Positions 23,625-35,293 are shown, numbered from the stretch's first letter. The stretch: DNA of 64,000 nucleotides from Neckera pumila (GCA_963969595.1 OZ018415.1:21891782-21955781); one strand, 5' to 3'. The notes: generated by a model not told the origin, from the sequence alone. Numbers and translations are program-made.

Positions 23625-24187
23625 AGCTGTTACTTAAAATCTCTTAGAAAAAAGAGACAACAGTTGCAGGTAGCACATGAAATTGCTAATAGTAGCTGTT
23701 TTGAACTATGTGCTTGAAAGTTGAGCATTAGGAATCAATCTGCAAAACCCACTGCTGCTTAGTCTAACAATTCACTCAAAGAACAAGATGTTTCTCATGA
23801 CTAAAGAGGAAGATCAGGTGTAGGTACGAGATTGCAGATACATAAAAAAATCAAGACCTAACGTAATACGCAGAACAGTGCATTATTCAAAACATCTCGC
23901 AAAATCTGTACCAAACAAATTGTCTTCCTTACACAACAAAATTTGCACCACGATGAAAGCCTCATATTCGTAAGATCCTCCATGCACATGTACACCCTAC
24001 TCAGAACGAGCTCTGTTTCACCACTTCCAAATGCTTCATTCCCATAAATACAACCTAATCCCACACTAAATCCATACAAGGGAGAGAAATCCTGCAAACT
24101 GCACAACCAGGATCGAATTTCAAACATGAAAACAGAAAAAACTACTGTGCATCAAACACGACAGCATTAAGATCCTCCAGGGGGGGC
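23625..24187. other. HAD gene upstream region
   Basis: Likely 5' UTR and proximal promoter of the minus-strand HAD gene. No TATA box or upstream ORF can be assigned with confidence. Confidence 0.35.
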
Positions 24188-24616
24188 ATGAACCCAACAA
24201 CCAGAAACGGGACAAAATTTGACCGGATTCGTAATTCCTCCGATGGCAGGCTCCATCGGCTGTCGATCGGGGCGAACAAAGTTAACCCCATTCACGAAGC
24301 TATGCAAGGAAGAATACAATTCATAGGTTTGAGAGCTATTTACTCTGAAATGAAGTCACTCACTCTCAATGCAACAATCCTCAATTCATTACACGGAGAA
24401 AAACTCAAATCATATAACGGCTTCTATACAAGCTTCAAGTCACCCTATAGATGTCCAAACCACAACGGCAGGGATCGCAATACCAATTCTCAATCAAAAT
24501 GGGGCAATGGCAGAATAGAATTCATAGGGTTGAGAGCACTTGCCCCTGAAATGAAGTCACTCACTCTCAATGCAACAATCCTCAATGCGTTACACAGAGC
24601 AAGGCTCAAATCATAA
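24188..24616 (+). CDS. hypothetical 142-residue ORF built on a repeat
   Basis: ATG at 24188 to stop at 24614-24616. The protein carries two repeats 67 residues apart: RIQFIGLRAIYSEMKSLTLN with ATILNSLHGEKLKS, and RIEFIGLRALAPEMKSLTLN with ATILNALHRARLKS. The frame stays open because the first two DNA units are 201 bp apart; the third unit (from about 24712) has an extra A in the GAAAATGAAG block and would leave the frame. No family recognised. It may be an incidental frame in a tandem repeat. Confidence 0.25.
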   Translation: MNPTTRNGTKFDRIRNSSDGRLHRLSIGANKVNPIHEAMQGRIQFIGLRAIYSEMKSLTLNATILNSLHGEKLKSYNGFYTSFKSPYRCPNHNGRDRNTNSQSKWGNGRIEFIGLRALAPEMKSLTLNATILNALHRARLKS

Positions 24617-24930
24617 AACGGAACGGCTTCTACCCAAGCTAGCTTCAATTCTTCCTAAAGATTTCCAAATCACAACGGCAGAGATCGCAATACCAATTCT
24701 CAATCAAAATGGGGCAATGGCAGAAAAGAATTCATAGGGCTGAGAGCACTTGCCCCTGAAAATGAAGTCACTCACTCTCAATGCAACAATCCCCAATGCG
24801 TTACACAGAGCAAGACTCAACTCGTGTAACGGCTTCTTCACAAACTCCAATTTCACCCTAAATGTTTCCAAATCATAACGGCAGCAATCACAGTAAAGAA
24901 TTCTCAATTGAAATGGAGGTAATGAAAGGT
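24290..24930. repeat. three ~205-bp tandem repeats upstream of the HAD gene
   Basis: The block AATTCATAGG(G/T) - GAGAGC - TGAAATGAAGTCACTCACTC - TCAATGCAACAATCC occurs at about 24319, 24519 and 24730 (periods 201 and 210), each followed by AACGGCTTCT and CACAACGGCAG(A/G)GATCGCAA. A decayed part of the unit reappears at 24890-24915 and at 25336-25355 (CCACAGTAAAGAATTCTCAA). Confidence 0.8.
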
Positions 24931-24959
24931 AGATTACTACCTCCCGATACATATCCGAA

Positions 24960-25260
24960 GTGATCCAAATATCTTCTGGAGCTACATTCCGTCGTCACAT
25001 GGCGATATGGAAGAGTCCTTTGTGTTGATCTAAGCTCATCGTGGGGCAAGCAAGGCAAGGGCACTTCGTGGGCGACCTGGGAAACAGGGGTGTGATGGAA
25101 CCCGTTCTGAAATCGCGGGACCCTGCTGACTCACGCTTGTGGTCGAATCGCGGGTCCGGACTCCGCTGAAGGTGATGCGACATGGGATATGAAGGTGACT
25201 CGACACATCCGCGGCTTGAAATAAATGTGTCTTGAACATTTCAGGTGACGATTCAAGTTA
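24960..25260. other. GC-richer unassigned segment
   Basis: Composition is gene-like (GGGCAAGCAAGGCAAGGGC, GAATCGCGGGTCCGGACTC), but neither strand gives a recognisable product. It could be the distal promoter or a first exon of the HAD transcript, or a gene fragment. Confidence 0.3.
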
Positions 25261-25313
25261 TTTGTGGTGATTTTTTTTACTGAGTTGTGATGTTGAAAAA
25301 TAAAATATTAAGA

Positions 25314-25334
25314 TTTAGGGTTTAGGGTTTAGGA
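25314..25334 (+). repeat. interstitial telomere-like repeat, (TTTAGGG)2 plus a variant unit
   Basis: Two exact TTTAGGG units, then TTTAGGA. TTTAGGG is the common plant telomere unit. Too short to be a telomere; either chance, a telo-box or a repair scar. Confidence 0.7.
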
Positions 25335-27199
25335 ACCACAGTAAAGAATTCTCAATTGAATGGATGAAATTGTCAAATTTTGTCTAAAATAGTTTCACAA
25401 TACAAAATATTGTCACATTTGCATGAATTTATATAAAAGTGAATGAGTATTTGATATTTTATCTTTAATGATCTAGATAATGTAAACAGGCTCATTATTC
25501 TAGTCAAGATTGCAAGTTACAAGAATAATTAAGTATTTTAAAAACTTGAAAATAAATCCCCTAAATTATTCCAATGGTTGTTGAAGTAGTCAATGAAAGG
25601 CAATTTTTTTTTTTTTTTGAATAAATGGAAGAAACTATTGTATTAAATAAAGATCCAAAAACCACAGCCAAATCAAGAGGCTTGCTAAATGAAGAGAATA
25701 AGAGCCAAAACCAATGACAATAGAAGAGAGAGACTAAGTGACAAAGCCAAAGCCAACAAGCCAAGAGAGACTACATGAAGAAAAACAAAGGGAGACCCCT
25801 CTTGTTCCAAACAATGGTGCCTCCTAATCTACTGTAGTTAACATGGGTTAATGGAGCCAAATGCTATCAAATTTTGACCAAATGGTATCAATCCTATGAA
25901 GTTGGTGTCAAGTGCTAAGTTGACCTTTAATTGAGTTGTGTGACTAGAATCCGCAAGGCTTTCTAAGTGTAGGTTAAAGGCCATTGACTCTAAGAAAATA
26001 CTTTGTTGTTGCATGAAATCCATATAGTCTATAGAGAAGAACCTTTAAAAAGGATCCAGATCGTGCGGAGGCCGGTAAAGCATCTGGGGATAGTGGATCC
26101 AAATATCCACTGGATGAAATCAAATCTTCTCTCAACATTAGCTTTGTAACATTATTGCAAACACTAAACTTTGTAAAAGAAACACCATTGACAAGATTGA
26201 TGCAAGATGTTCGGCTTGGCGCTACTTTGTACATATGTTGAAATTAGAATGCTTAAAAGTGCTCAAAAAACTTTTGCATTTTTCCTACAGATACATTTCA
26301 ATATAATTTTGATGTGTAATTTTTTTGCAAATCATTTTGAGGTGTGGAAAAAAAGATGGAGATATGAACTGTCAGCCAAAGCATGTCTCCATTCTCCAAA
26401 ATTACCAAAAGTTACACAATTGATCATTCTTTTATCGGATTGCAGTGACAAATTTAGCAAATAAAATCATCTAGGGTCTCTTTGTTGTTCATAGATGGTT
26501 AGTGAGGTTCACATATCAAATTTTTTGCAAATGTAGTTGTACAAGCTACATGGTGGCCTTGGGCCCTTTAGGGGTTAAAGAAGGATGGTTTTGCTATACT
26601 TAAGTGAACGTCCATAAATTTGAATGCATTCTAATTTATACAAATAATTCTCATCTATAGTCTACATATTCATGGATATAAATAGCTTTATCAACATTAA
26701 GATTGCAAGTTACAATACCTTTAAATATTAGAAAATAAAATCCTTGCAACAATGCTCTATATAGGTTGATAATATATTCTTGCAAGTATATGATGGTCTT
26801 TGATTGAGACTGATAGACAAGAGTAAGTAATAAGGTAGAAGCACCAAATTGCAATACTTTCTATTGTCTGACACCTATAAAATGGCCATGAACGAACAAT
26901 TGAATCCAAGACTCAAAATCACCTAGCAACTTTTCAAGAAGTAAACAATGAAAAATTGAGATGTTTCATGCTTCAAGAATATTGGTGTCCATTCAAGGTG
27001 AGTATAATGTTAAAAATAAGCTACCTTATGTTTTCAACTTTGAAAATTTATAAAATATCACTAGAATGTTAAAAAATTATGAAATACTTAGATTGCATTT
27101 CTCTTGAGTTTTTACTAATAACCTCATCAAAATTTTTACAACATTTCAAACATTTCACTTGTAATATTTCAAACAATCACTTTCCAAAAAATATTTGAT
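25335..27199. other. AT-rich intergenic DNA with one orphan element end
   Basis: A single right-type end, GGCCCTTTAGGGG then TTAA, lies at 26560-26578; no partner left end was found. The rest, including a poly-T at 25601-25618, shows no gene or RNA. Confidence 0.45.
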
Positions 27200-28016
27200 T
27201 TATGTCTAAATCTGACCTTCACATAGGGTATTATAAAAATGCATAATTTTTTTTTGAGAAATTTTGGCTTTGTAGATTGCAAGATATTTACATTTAAAGT
27301 AAAGAAAGCAAGTTATTTTGTTCTTTGCTTGACTAGATTTTTTGGCATTGAATCTTTTTATTGGAGTTTTTTGGCATTATTGATTTTTTGTTTTTTATTT
27401 TTTATGTTGAAGAATTAAATTAAGAGATGGAAAAAATTTATTTAGAAATACTTGATTTTCATTCTTAAATAAATTATTAAATAGATGTAGGTACAAGATA
27501 TGGGAAAAAATCAAATTGATAGTAGTTCTAAAATGGAATTGAAATACACTAATTCCAACACTCAAATTATTCTAGCAAGAAAAATCATCTATATAGAATT
27601 TTTTTTTAAAAGTTGTAAGAATTGAGTTTAGAAATGAATCCCAAAAGTTATTTTTGTATCATAATGCAATGATTGTTCGTAAAATAAAAAGTTCCATAAT
27701 TTTCACATCACTCATCCAATTCAATCAAATGAATAGGCAAAAATAATCTTTGAGAAAAAAATTAAAAATTAAAAATTAAAAAAGATTCAATTTTTTGTGA
27801 TTTTTTTTGTGTTGTCCTATAAACTTTTTTTAGGACTTAGGGTGGAAAATTTTTTACTCCTGGGTACCAATTGAAATAAAAATTATATTATCCAAAAGCT
27901 AATGTGATTTCCTATCTTCAAAATAGTTTTAGAAAATGGTGTCAAAAATTGAGGTCCCACAAGCCTATTTGAAATCCCAAGAATCCCCTAAGGGACTTTG
28001 GGACTGTAGAAGTTAA
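27200..28016 (-). mobile_element. decayed TTAA-type element (G), left end not found
   Basis: Interior words (TGTAGATTGCAAGATATTTAC, the CCTAT..GACTTAGGGTGG block near 27830, ACCAATTGAAATAAAAATTATATT) match copy T at 59613-60520 in the same order. The right end is weak: CCCTAAGGGACTTTGGGACT then GTTAA at 28012-28016. Probably an old copy. Confidence 0.5.
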
Positions 28017-29207
28017 TTAATTTGAATGAGTAGATTTATTTCAAGAGATTCATTTTTCCAACCACCAATCCCTTTTGAGCCCAATGTAGGTAGGCCTATA
28101 CTCTTATCATTAGGGGAGATTTGAGGGCATTGGAGGGCCATTTCGGGCCCATTCCCAAATCTGATCCAACTCTGCAAACAACTGGTACGGGCTGTCAAAA
28201 AAAAAAATTTCAATTTTTTTTTCTCTCAAATATCATTTAAAGACATTTTTTTTTTTGTAAATGATGTGGCACAGTCTCAACCACATCAGCTAGCAGTTAT
28301 CCTGCGTTTCGCAGTTTGGGAATGTAAGATAACTTGCAGTCTTTTAGAGGCCTCAAATCTCTTTTAATGATTAAGAAACAGTGGTTGGGGAAGCAATTAC
28401 AATGGGCATCTCAGGGAATACTCTGCTATAAATGGAAATTTAACCCTATACTACTAGCAAAGATAGAAAATGTCTTATTGACAGATGGAAAAGCTCTGTA
28501 GAAGATGCAGAATAATTGTTTCCATCCAAATTTTTTTTGTACTCATTGGAAGGAGTAGTATGTAGGTTTGGGCATTAAAAACTTAGTGAATAATGATAGC
28601 AATATTTTTATCTAGAGAAATGCTAAATCTCACAACATGGATCACCATGTAGTATAGTTTGGCAATTTGTACTCATTTTGCTAAATCTGAATTTAAACCA
28701 TGAAAATTATCTTTTTTGAATTTGAGCCTGAATATTGAAATGAAGCTTATCAAGTTTAATTTCCACTGCAATCCAAAATTTTGAAAAATTCATAAAATTC
28801 AATGTTTTGTCGAATTTTGAACTTTGGACCTTTAACCATGGAATGCCAATTTTCTAATTTTCTAATGACACGATAAATTCTTTTGCACCATGGTATCTAA
28901 ACTATAATTTACACTTGTAGAGAAAATTTCAGATTTTTGAAGCATATATTGTATTTGATATGAATTTTTTTCACCCTTTATTCAAATATTCTTAGTAATT
29001 TTAAATTTTAACAAAACAATCTAGAAATTTTGAACTATGTAGAAGACATGTGACTTAATCTTTGATAAATAGAAAAAAGCAAAAAAAAATCCCATTCATT
29101 TTCGATGGCAAAATGAAGCAAGGTAGAAGAATTTAATGCTTGACCTTACACTCATAGACTTTGAGGTTTCAAGGTTCAAACAGTTCTCAGTGTCTGTGTG
29201 AGAGTGT
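28017..29207. other. AT-rich intergenic DNA
   Basis: Contains one end (about 28335-28375, AGTCTTTTAGAGGCCTCAAA) resembling the family at 17448-17685. A poly-T lies at 28241-28252. No coding frame recognised. Confidence 0.4.
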
Positions 29208-30139
29208 TTAATCCCTAAAGGACCATTTCTCCCTTTGGGGGACAATTTGGATCTAGGCAGGTTCCTATTGTCTCAATTTTTAGTGATGTTTTTTGGAATT
29301 TTTTGGAATTTTTTATTTTTGCGAGAACTTTGTGAACATATAATTTTTATTTTAATTGATGCCAAGGAGCAAAAGTTATGGCATAATAAGCAAAATTGGA
29401 GTTTGGCGGGCAGCACAAAAAAATCACAGAAAGTTAAAATATTTTTTTTTCAAATTTTTTTTCAAAGATTAAATTTTTGTCTACATATAAAGATTTGTTT
29501 CATTCAATTTGGTAATAATGAAAAAGTTATGGAAAATCTCAGGTTTTTGGACAATGTAAGCATCTTTTTGAATAAATAACTTGTTGAATTCTTTTTTGAA
29601 AGCAATTTTTAGAAATTTTCAAAAAACATTGTTAAGCAAGGTTTGTTTTTTTGCTAGAACAATTTCACTGTTGGAATTATTGTGATTCAATTCCATCTAA
29701 ACACTATTAACAATTTAGTTTTTTCTTTAATCTTGAATCCACTTCTACTTAACAATTTTTTTAATGAGTTGAAAATTAAGTGCTTTTTTTCCTAATTTTT
29801 TTTGGTAAATTCCCAACTCAACTACTTAATATAAATAAGTAGAAAACTAAAATTTTTAGTGCAAAAAATTTGAACGAAAAATATTCAAAGCCAAAAAATC
29901 TAGTCAAGCAAGGTTAAAAAAAAACTTGTTTTCTTTACTTTAAATGTATATATCTTACAGTCTACATGGTCAAAGTTTCTGAAATTTCTTTAATGTATTT
30001 ATGTACTAGTCAAGTATAAGATCTTACGGTTAGATATGGAGAAATAAAATAAAATCTAAAGTTTTTTTCTCTTAGCAATAAAAATGACAGTTTTAAGTAT
30101 TTTATGATAGGAAAATCACCTTGGTCCTTTAGGGGTTAA
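29208..30139 (+). mobile_element. TTAA-flanked TIR element, copy H
   Basis: 932 bp with TTAA at both ends: TTAA-TCCCTAAAGGACCATTTCTC at the left and CCTTGGTCCTTTAGGGG-TTAA at the right. The subterminal TAAGATCTTACGGTTAGAT is at about 30017-30035. Same subfamily as B and L, no transposase. The plus frame 29235-29579 is AT-driven and has no family signature. Confidence 0.8.
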
Positions 30140-30168
30140 TACCAAGTGGGATTTAATACCTTTACCAT

Positions 30169-30492
30169 TAAGGTAGTATGCTCTAAAAGTGCCCATGCTC
30201 TAAAAGCAATCATGGCACATTTTGCTTTTTTCAATGTATCAATAATTCAATGTATCAATAAAGTAACTAAAAGTAGGAGGAAGTTATTTTTAGTGACCAT
30301 TGTATTTCAACTTCAAAAATTTGTAACTAATTCCATAAAGGTCCAAAAAATATGAAACTACTTGGGCTACTTTAGATGCCAATTCCATTTTTCTTCCTAT
30401 GAAAATTACGAAAAATTATTTCAATGAGCTTAGCTTCCCCCAAAAGACAAATAGCTCTTAGATGGTTGCTTTAAGAGCAGCCTACCGTAGAG
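30169..30492. mobile_element. TIR element, AAGGTAGTATGCTC family
   Basis: Left end AAGGTAGTATGCTCTAAAAG, right end GCTTTAAGAGCAGCCTACCG; imperfect inverted repeat of about 25 bp. A related element lies at 49933-50346, and the interior word AACTAATTCCATAAAGGTCC resembles 37999-38020. Confidence 0.55.
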
Positions 30493-30866
30493 GCTGTTTC
30501 CAAGGACGCCTGGAGGCCTAGTTTTAGAGGGTCCAGGCAATTTACATAGAACCTAGACCTCCAAGAACCCCTCCAACCTCCAGCCTATGTAAATTGGCTT
30601 TGCAGGCCTGGAGGTCCTAGAGGGTGGTCTGGAGGGGTCAAAAATAGCTATCAGACAACGCATCCGCAATATTCTCTGCCAAGGCGGACAGCTTTTTAAA
30701 TTGACTTGAGTTGTTACTTGTTATCTGCTCCACGAAACATGCTCCAAAATCCAGTCCAGTTCGAGTGGAAAGGAGAGCCCATGGAAACCATAGGAGCCTA
30801 TAATGTCTAGAGCCGTCTAGGGTCCCACCAGAACCTGGACCTCCAAGGGCCCATGCAAATAGGCCC
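30493..30866. other. mixed-composition segment with short inverted repeats
   Basis: Rich in GGAGG/CCTCC words; GGTCCAGGCAATTTACATAG on one side and CTATGTAAATTGGC with GGCCTGGAGG on the other can pair across about 50 bases. It sits between two mobile elements and is not coding as far as I can see. Confidence 0.4.
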
Positions 30867-31441
30867 TTAACCCCTAAAGGACCGGAGGAATGTCCAGATT
30901 TCCAAAATTGTGAAGATCTATTATAAAATGCAACTTAGAAAAATATTTTAATAATGACTTTTAAACAATAGTTGTAAAATACTATTTATAGATCACATCC
31001 GTACGGTTAGATCAACAAAAATACATACCGATATTTTTCAATAAAATTTGAAGCCAAAAATTGGTAATTTCTTAAAATCAATTGTAGATTGAAAGTTTAT
31101 GATTTTTAAAAGATTTTTTTTCCTATAAGTTCAAAGTATTGAGTTCTAATTATAGTGATTTTTGAAGATTTTTATTTGATTTTTTGATTCAAGTCATTTT
31201 TGAAGGGTCATTTTTTGAACTGAAAAAGTTATTTTTTGTAGCTAGACCTCCCGATACCTTTTGAGTAATAGAATATTTGCAAAGCAAAATCTTTATAACT
31301 TGAACCATACAAATGTTAGAGAACTAATATAAGAATCTCCAAACAAAATTGATGGATGAAAAAATGCATTTCGGTGAGTTTAAGATGTGTTTCCGTTCAT
31401 TCATTGTTCAAAATCTGCACTCATGGTCCTTTAGGGGTTAA
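30867..31441 (-). mobile_element. TTAA-flanked TIR element, copy I (short subfamily)
   Basis: 575 bp. Left TTAA-CCCCTAAAGGACC, right GGTCCTTTAGGGG-TTAA, a perfect 13-bp inverted repeat with intact flanks. Its interior recurs inverted at 53765-54318 (copy R). Its right TTAA is shared with the next element J. Confidence 0.8.
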
Positions 31442-32709
31442 TCCCTAAGGGTCCATGCATCCAAAAAGTAGATGTGCCTTAATTAACCTTAATTGCAACT
31501 TTCAAAATAACACCTTTTGGAATTTGATTTAAACTAAGAAACTGAAGTTTGACAAGTTTTTTTTTACTCTATTTCAAAATTTTGAAAAATGTCAAAAATT
31601 GAAAGAGTTATTGCAATTGAAAGTTCCATGTTTTAGAATCCAAATAACACAGTATGATGTGTTTTTTATGCATTTAAAAAAATATATTATTTAAACTTAA
31701 AATTATATTTCACATTTTATCCTTTATTTATAATAAAAATTACAGATTATTCTAATATATATTATAATTGATATAATTTTTTCCACCTCTAGCTTAAAAA
31801 ATCACAGTAACTTGATTTTTCCATGAAAATTATTGAAAAAAGCAATACAAATATACTAGTAGAATATTCAGTTTTTCTATTGTTTTGGTCTCATTGATCC
31901 AGTCAAATTTTGACAGAAATCTATTGATTTCAATAGATTTCTGTCAAAATTGATTGAATCAACACAACAAAAACAACAAAAACTGGATTTTCTACTAGTG
32001 ATAGAAAATGCATTTATTCACTAGCAAAAAAATATCAAAATTTTATAAATCTATTTAATAAAAGGATATACCGTATGTGCAAGGCAGTTTTGGCATTGTC
32101 CTATCAAAATAATTTAGTTTCCCCAATTTGGCAATTCGACAAGGAGACATGATTCTTTTGGTTTTCGGCTCTTTATAAGGACACTCCTAATTTTGGATTG
32201 ATTCTTTCTATTCATACGTAAATGTGTTGCTTTTTCTAATTTTCTCAAAAACAATTATTTCAGATTTTTAGAAATGATTGTAAATAATTTTTTAAGTTTC
32301 AACATCTTCCAAATTTTCCCGAGTTATTTATGAAACTGACCTACACATACGGTATTTGGTTTGACAATTGAATTTGACTTGTTGTGGCTGTTTTGGGTGT
32401 AAAAAATAAAGTTACCAATTGAAAATTTTTCACACTAACCTTCATTGCTATTTGTAGTTTTTGAAAAAATTTCAAATCATTTGGATTGTTTTTTCTATTT
32501 ATACTTATTTATGTTCAATTTCTGCAACAAAAAATGATAACAATTAAAAAATTTCACAAATAGATTGAAATTTCTCACAATGATATACAATTCACACTTT
32601 CAAGTAATAAAAATATAAGATTTTTGTGTCAATACAATTTAAAAGGCTAAATTTAGCTCAGATATGAAGTTTGACCATTTCACAATGGATCAAGACCTTT
32701 AGGGGTTAA
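31438..32709. mobile_element. TTAA-flanked element copy J, abutting copy I
   Basis: Begins at the TTAA that ends copy I: TTAA-TCCCTAAGGGTCCATG; ends CAAGACCTTTAGGGG-TTAA. 1272 bp with a long internal foldback at 31855-32003. No ORF. The inverted repeat is weaker (CCCTAA(A/G)GG) than in copy I. Confidence 0.6.
31855..32003. repeat. long foldback with perfect 21-bp inner stem
   Basis: Inner arms 31907-31927 and 31930-31950 are exact reverse complements with a 2-nt spacer. The pairing continues outward with scattered mismatches to CTAGTAGAATATTCAG on the left and CTGGATTTTCTACTAG on the right, arms of about 70 bp. Could be a small MITE within element J. Confidence 0.8.
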
Positions 32710-32898
32710 TATCCACTGAATCAATATCTACACAGCTCTTCAATTGGTAGACAGCTTCATACAATTGATGAAGGACAGCGTGCATCCATAGTATAAAGCA
32801 TTATAACATTTTTTGCTCATCAAGCAGAGTTTGAAAGCATTAGAGCATCTCCTACAGCCCTCCAAACAAATTATTCCTTCAATCGAAATCTGTCTAAT

Positions 32899-33531
32899 TT
32901 AACCCCTAAATGCCCAAGGCCTATTTTGGGCTTCCTGGAATTTGCTCTAAATTGAACAAAATGCCAACATTTTGATAAGTTGTGTCAATTTTTTTTAGTT
33001 GTAACCGTACAAATTCAAACTAGACATGTTAGAGATCTCATAGGAAAAGAAAACACAACAATACCACTTATGGAGTCAAAGATTATAATGTTTAACCATG
33101 AGGGTGCTAAAATTGCAAAAATCTTTCAATCTTCTTTACACAAATCAAATCTAAAAAGTTGGTGACCAAAAAAAAATGAGGTTGAAGAGCCTAACTTGTA
33201 TAACCCCAATCAATTTATGGCTTCTTAAAATCTACTCCACAATTTTTTTAAATGAATTTTGAATGTGTATTTTTCTCCAAGATCTAGTGTATTTGAGGCT
33301 CATTTCCAAGAGCTCTCAACACTATGGGAAGTCAAGATTGCACTTGGTACCCTTGTACAAAATCATGAATAGAAAAATCACTATCATTTATTTTCAAGAT
33401 CAAATTTTGTAGACTTCAAGAAGAACTTTCTAAAAATATAACCTACTAAAAATAGCAACTTGGTTAGGTTTTATTTAACTTCAAAGTTTTGCAAACACCA
33501 CATTTGGGTGCCTCGGGCATTTAGGGGTTAA
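32899..33531. mobile_element. TTAA-flanked TIR element, copy K
   Basis: 633 bp: TTAA-CCCCTAAATGCCCAAGGC at the left, GCCTCGGGCATTTAGGGG-TTAA at the right. It differs from the main family in GCCC replacing GGACC. Its right ~80 bases recur, inverted, as the orphan end at 18483. The plus frame 32980-33165 has no recognised homology. Confidence 0.75.
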
Positions 33532-33572
33532 AGGGGATGGCCACTTGAATCCCCAACAGCATAGCTTACTAA

Positions 33573-34505
33573 ATATCCCCTAAAGGACCATCGTCCCTTC
33601 GGGAGACAAATGCGTTTTCGGGCAGGTACCTACGAGCTGAAATTTTCTTCTGATTTTTTGGAACTTTTTTTGGAGGTAGAAAATCTGATTAGCTTCATGG
33701 GAATATAATTTTTTTCACAACTAGTGCTCGGGAACAAAAATTATGATCAAATAAGCTCAAAATAGGGGACGGTGGGCAGCAAAAAAATTTGCAATTTTTT
33801 TTTTTTTTTTTTTGAGTTTTTTTTTCCTCATAGATTATATTTTTGTCTATGTAGAAAGCTTTTATTCATTTGATTTGGATTTTGTATGAGAAAATTATGG
33901 ACATTCTTGTTTTTCGGGCAGTTAGAGCATCTTTTTGCAAAAAATAATTTGTAGGATTCATTTCTGAATGCAATTTTTCAAATTTTTCAAACTTTCTTTT
34001 TTTGCAAGGTTTAGTTTACTTGATAGAACAATCTCACCATTGGGATTAGTGCATTCTAATCCCACCTAAAATATATGAATATTTTAGACTTTCCTTCTAT
34101 CTTGTACCTACTTCTACTTAACAATTTTTTAATAATGAAAATTAAGTTTTTTTGAACTTTTTTTTTTTGGCTAGATTCTCAATTCAATTCTCCAATATAA
34201 ACATCAAAAGCTCAAAACTTTGTAGTGCAAAAAAATAAAGTTAAAAATGTTCAAAGTCAGAAAATCTAGTCCCACAATGTGCTGAAAAACTTATTTTTTT
34301 CACTTTAAACGCAGATATCTTTGCAATCTGTGCGGTCAAAAATTCTGAAATTTTTTCCACACACTCTCATACTAGTTAGGTGTAAGATCCTACGGTTAGA
34401 TGTGGAAAAAAAAATTATTTTTCAGTTTTTTTTACTTTTTGCTATAGAAATGGCAGTTTTGAGTGTTTTTTGGCAGAAAAAGGGCCTTGGTCCTTTAGGG
34501 GATAT
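33573..34505 (+). mobile_element. TIR element copy L, flanked by ATAT not TTAA
   Basis: The element body (CCCCTAAAGGACCATCGTCC ... GGCCTTGGTCCTTTAGGGG) is a near-intact B/H-type copy of 925 bp. It is flanked on both sides by ATAT (33573-33576 and 34502-34505). The left inner hairpin is GTCCC-TTCG-GGAGAC. Subterminal motif TAAGATCCTACGGTTAGAT at about 34383-34401. Confidence 0.8.
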
Positions 34506-35293
34506 ACTTCCAACCAATCACAAGTCACAAATCTTGCAAAAGCAATAAGTGGGCTATGACAATTGCTAATCCCAAGAGAAAATATAGCATGTAGTGAACA
34601 CAAAGGTCTCCTTCAAATATGGATTATTTGGTGGGTGAAAGTAAAGGTCGAGCCTGACATACACTAGAATTGATTGCTTATCATCCAAAAATTAGAGGAG
34701 AGGGGATACTTGGAGGGCTGCAGGGTACTCTTATGCAGGAGACCGCAAAAGGAGGCACTACTAAGCAGACAGTGTCTCTTTACATTTACGTATGGCTTCT
34801 CGAACAAAAGCAGTCTGACAACTTCACTTTGTCGACGACTGGGTACCAGTCTACTAGGCCAAGTTGTACCGAAACATAATATTGACGACCTCAGCAAACT
34901 CAGAGCTCCTCCTATGTCATCTGGAAGAAACAATAATCCAACAATTGTCAGACCACTAAGTGAATGCCATGACCATATCATTTAGCGCGTGTCCTTCTAG
35001 TTGGTGTTTAAGCAAAGAGTGATTAAGCTAGTTTTGACGACTCCTTTTCAGCATTTTAAGAAGTCCTTTCAATTTTGCAACAAGGAAGTTTGTGAAGAGA
35101 ACAATGCACACTTACGTTTTTGTGATAACCCTCATTCGAAACTTGAATCAAATGGAACCCCGTGAGGCTACACTTTCAAACCAAGAGATGAAGTTTGCGA
35201 ATTGAAAATGGGAATTATAATCCTCCTAGCTCTTCACTGAAAGCGTGCAATCCTCCGAGTTTGGGCAAGGCTCTTAGCATGCGTTTCCCAATT
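34506..35293. other. PPR 3' flank, unassigned
   Basis: From about 34660 the composition is gene-like, with ~100-codon frames open on both strands at 34664-34985; neither has a recognised family. The stretch 35215-35293 carries, in another frame, residues that look like a continuation of the PPR protein (see findings). Confidence 0.4.

Noticed and set aside
25840..25900. LTR-retrotransposon primer-binding site (TGGTATCAATCCTA)
   Set aside because: It departs from the usual TGGTATCAGAGC-type site, and no LTRs, gag or pol reading frames are nearby.
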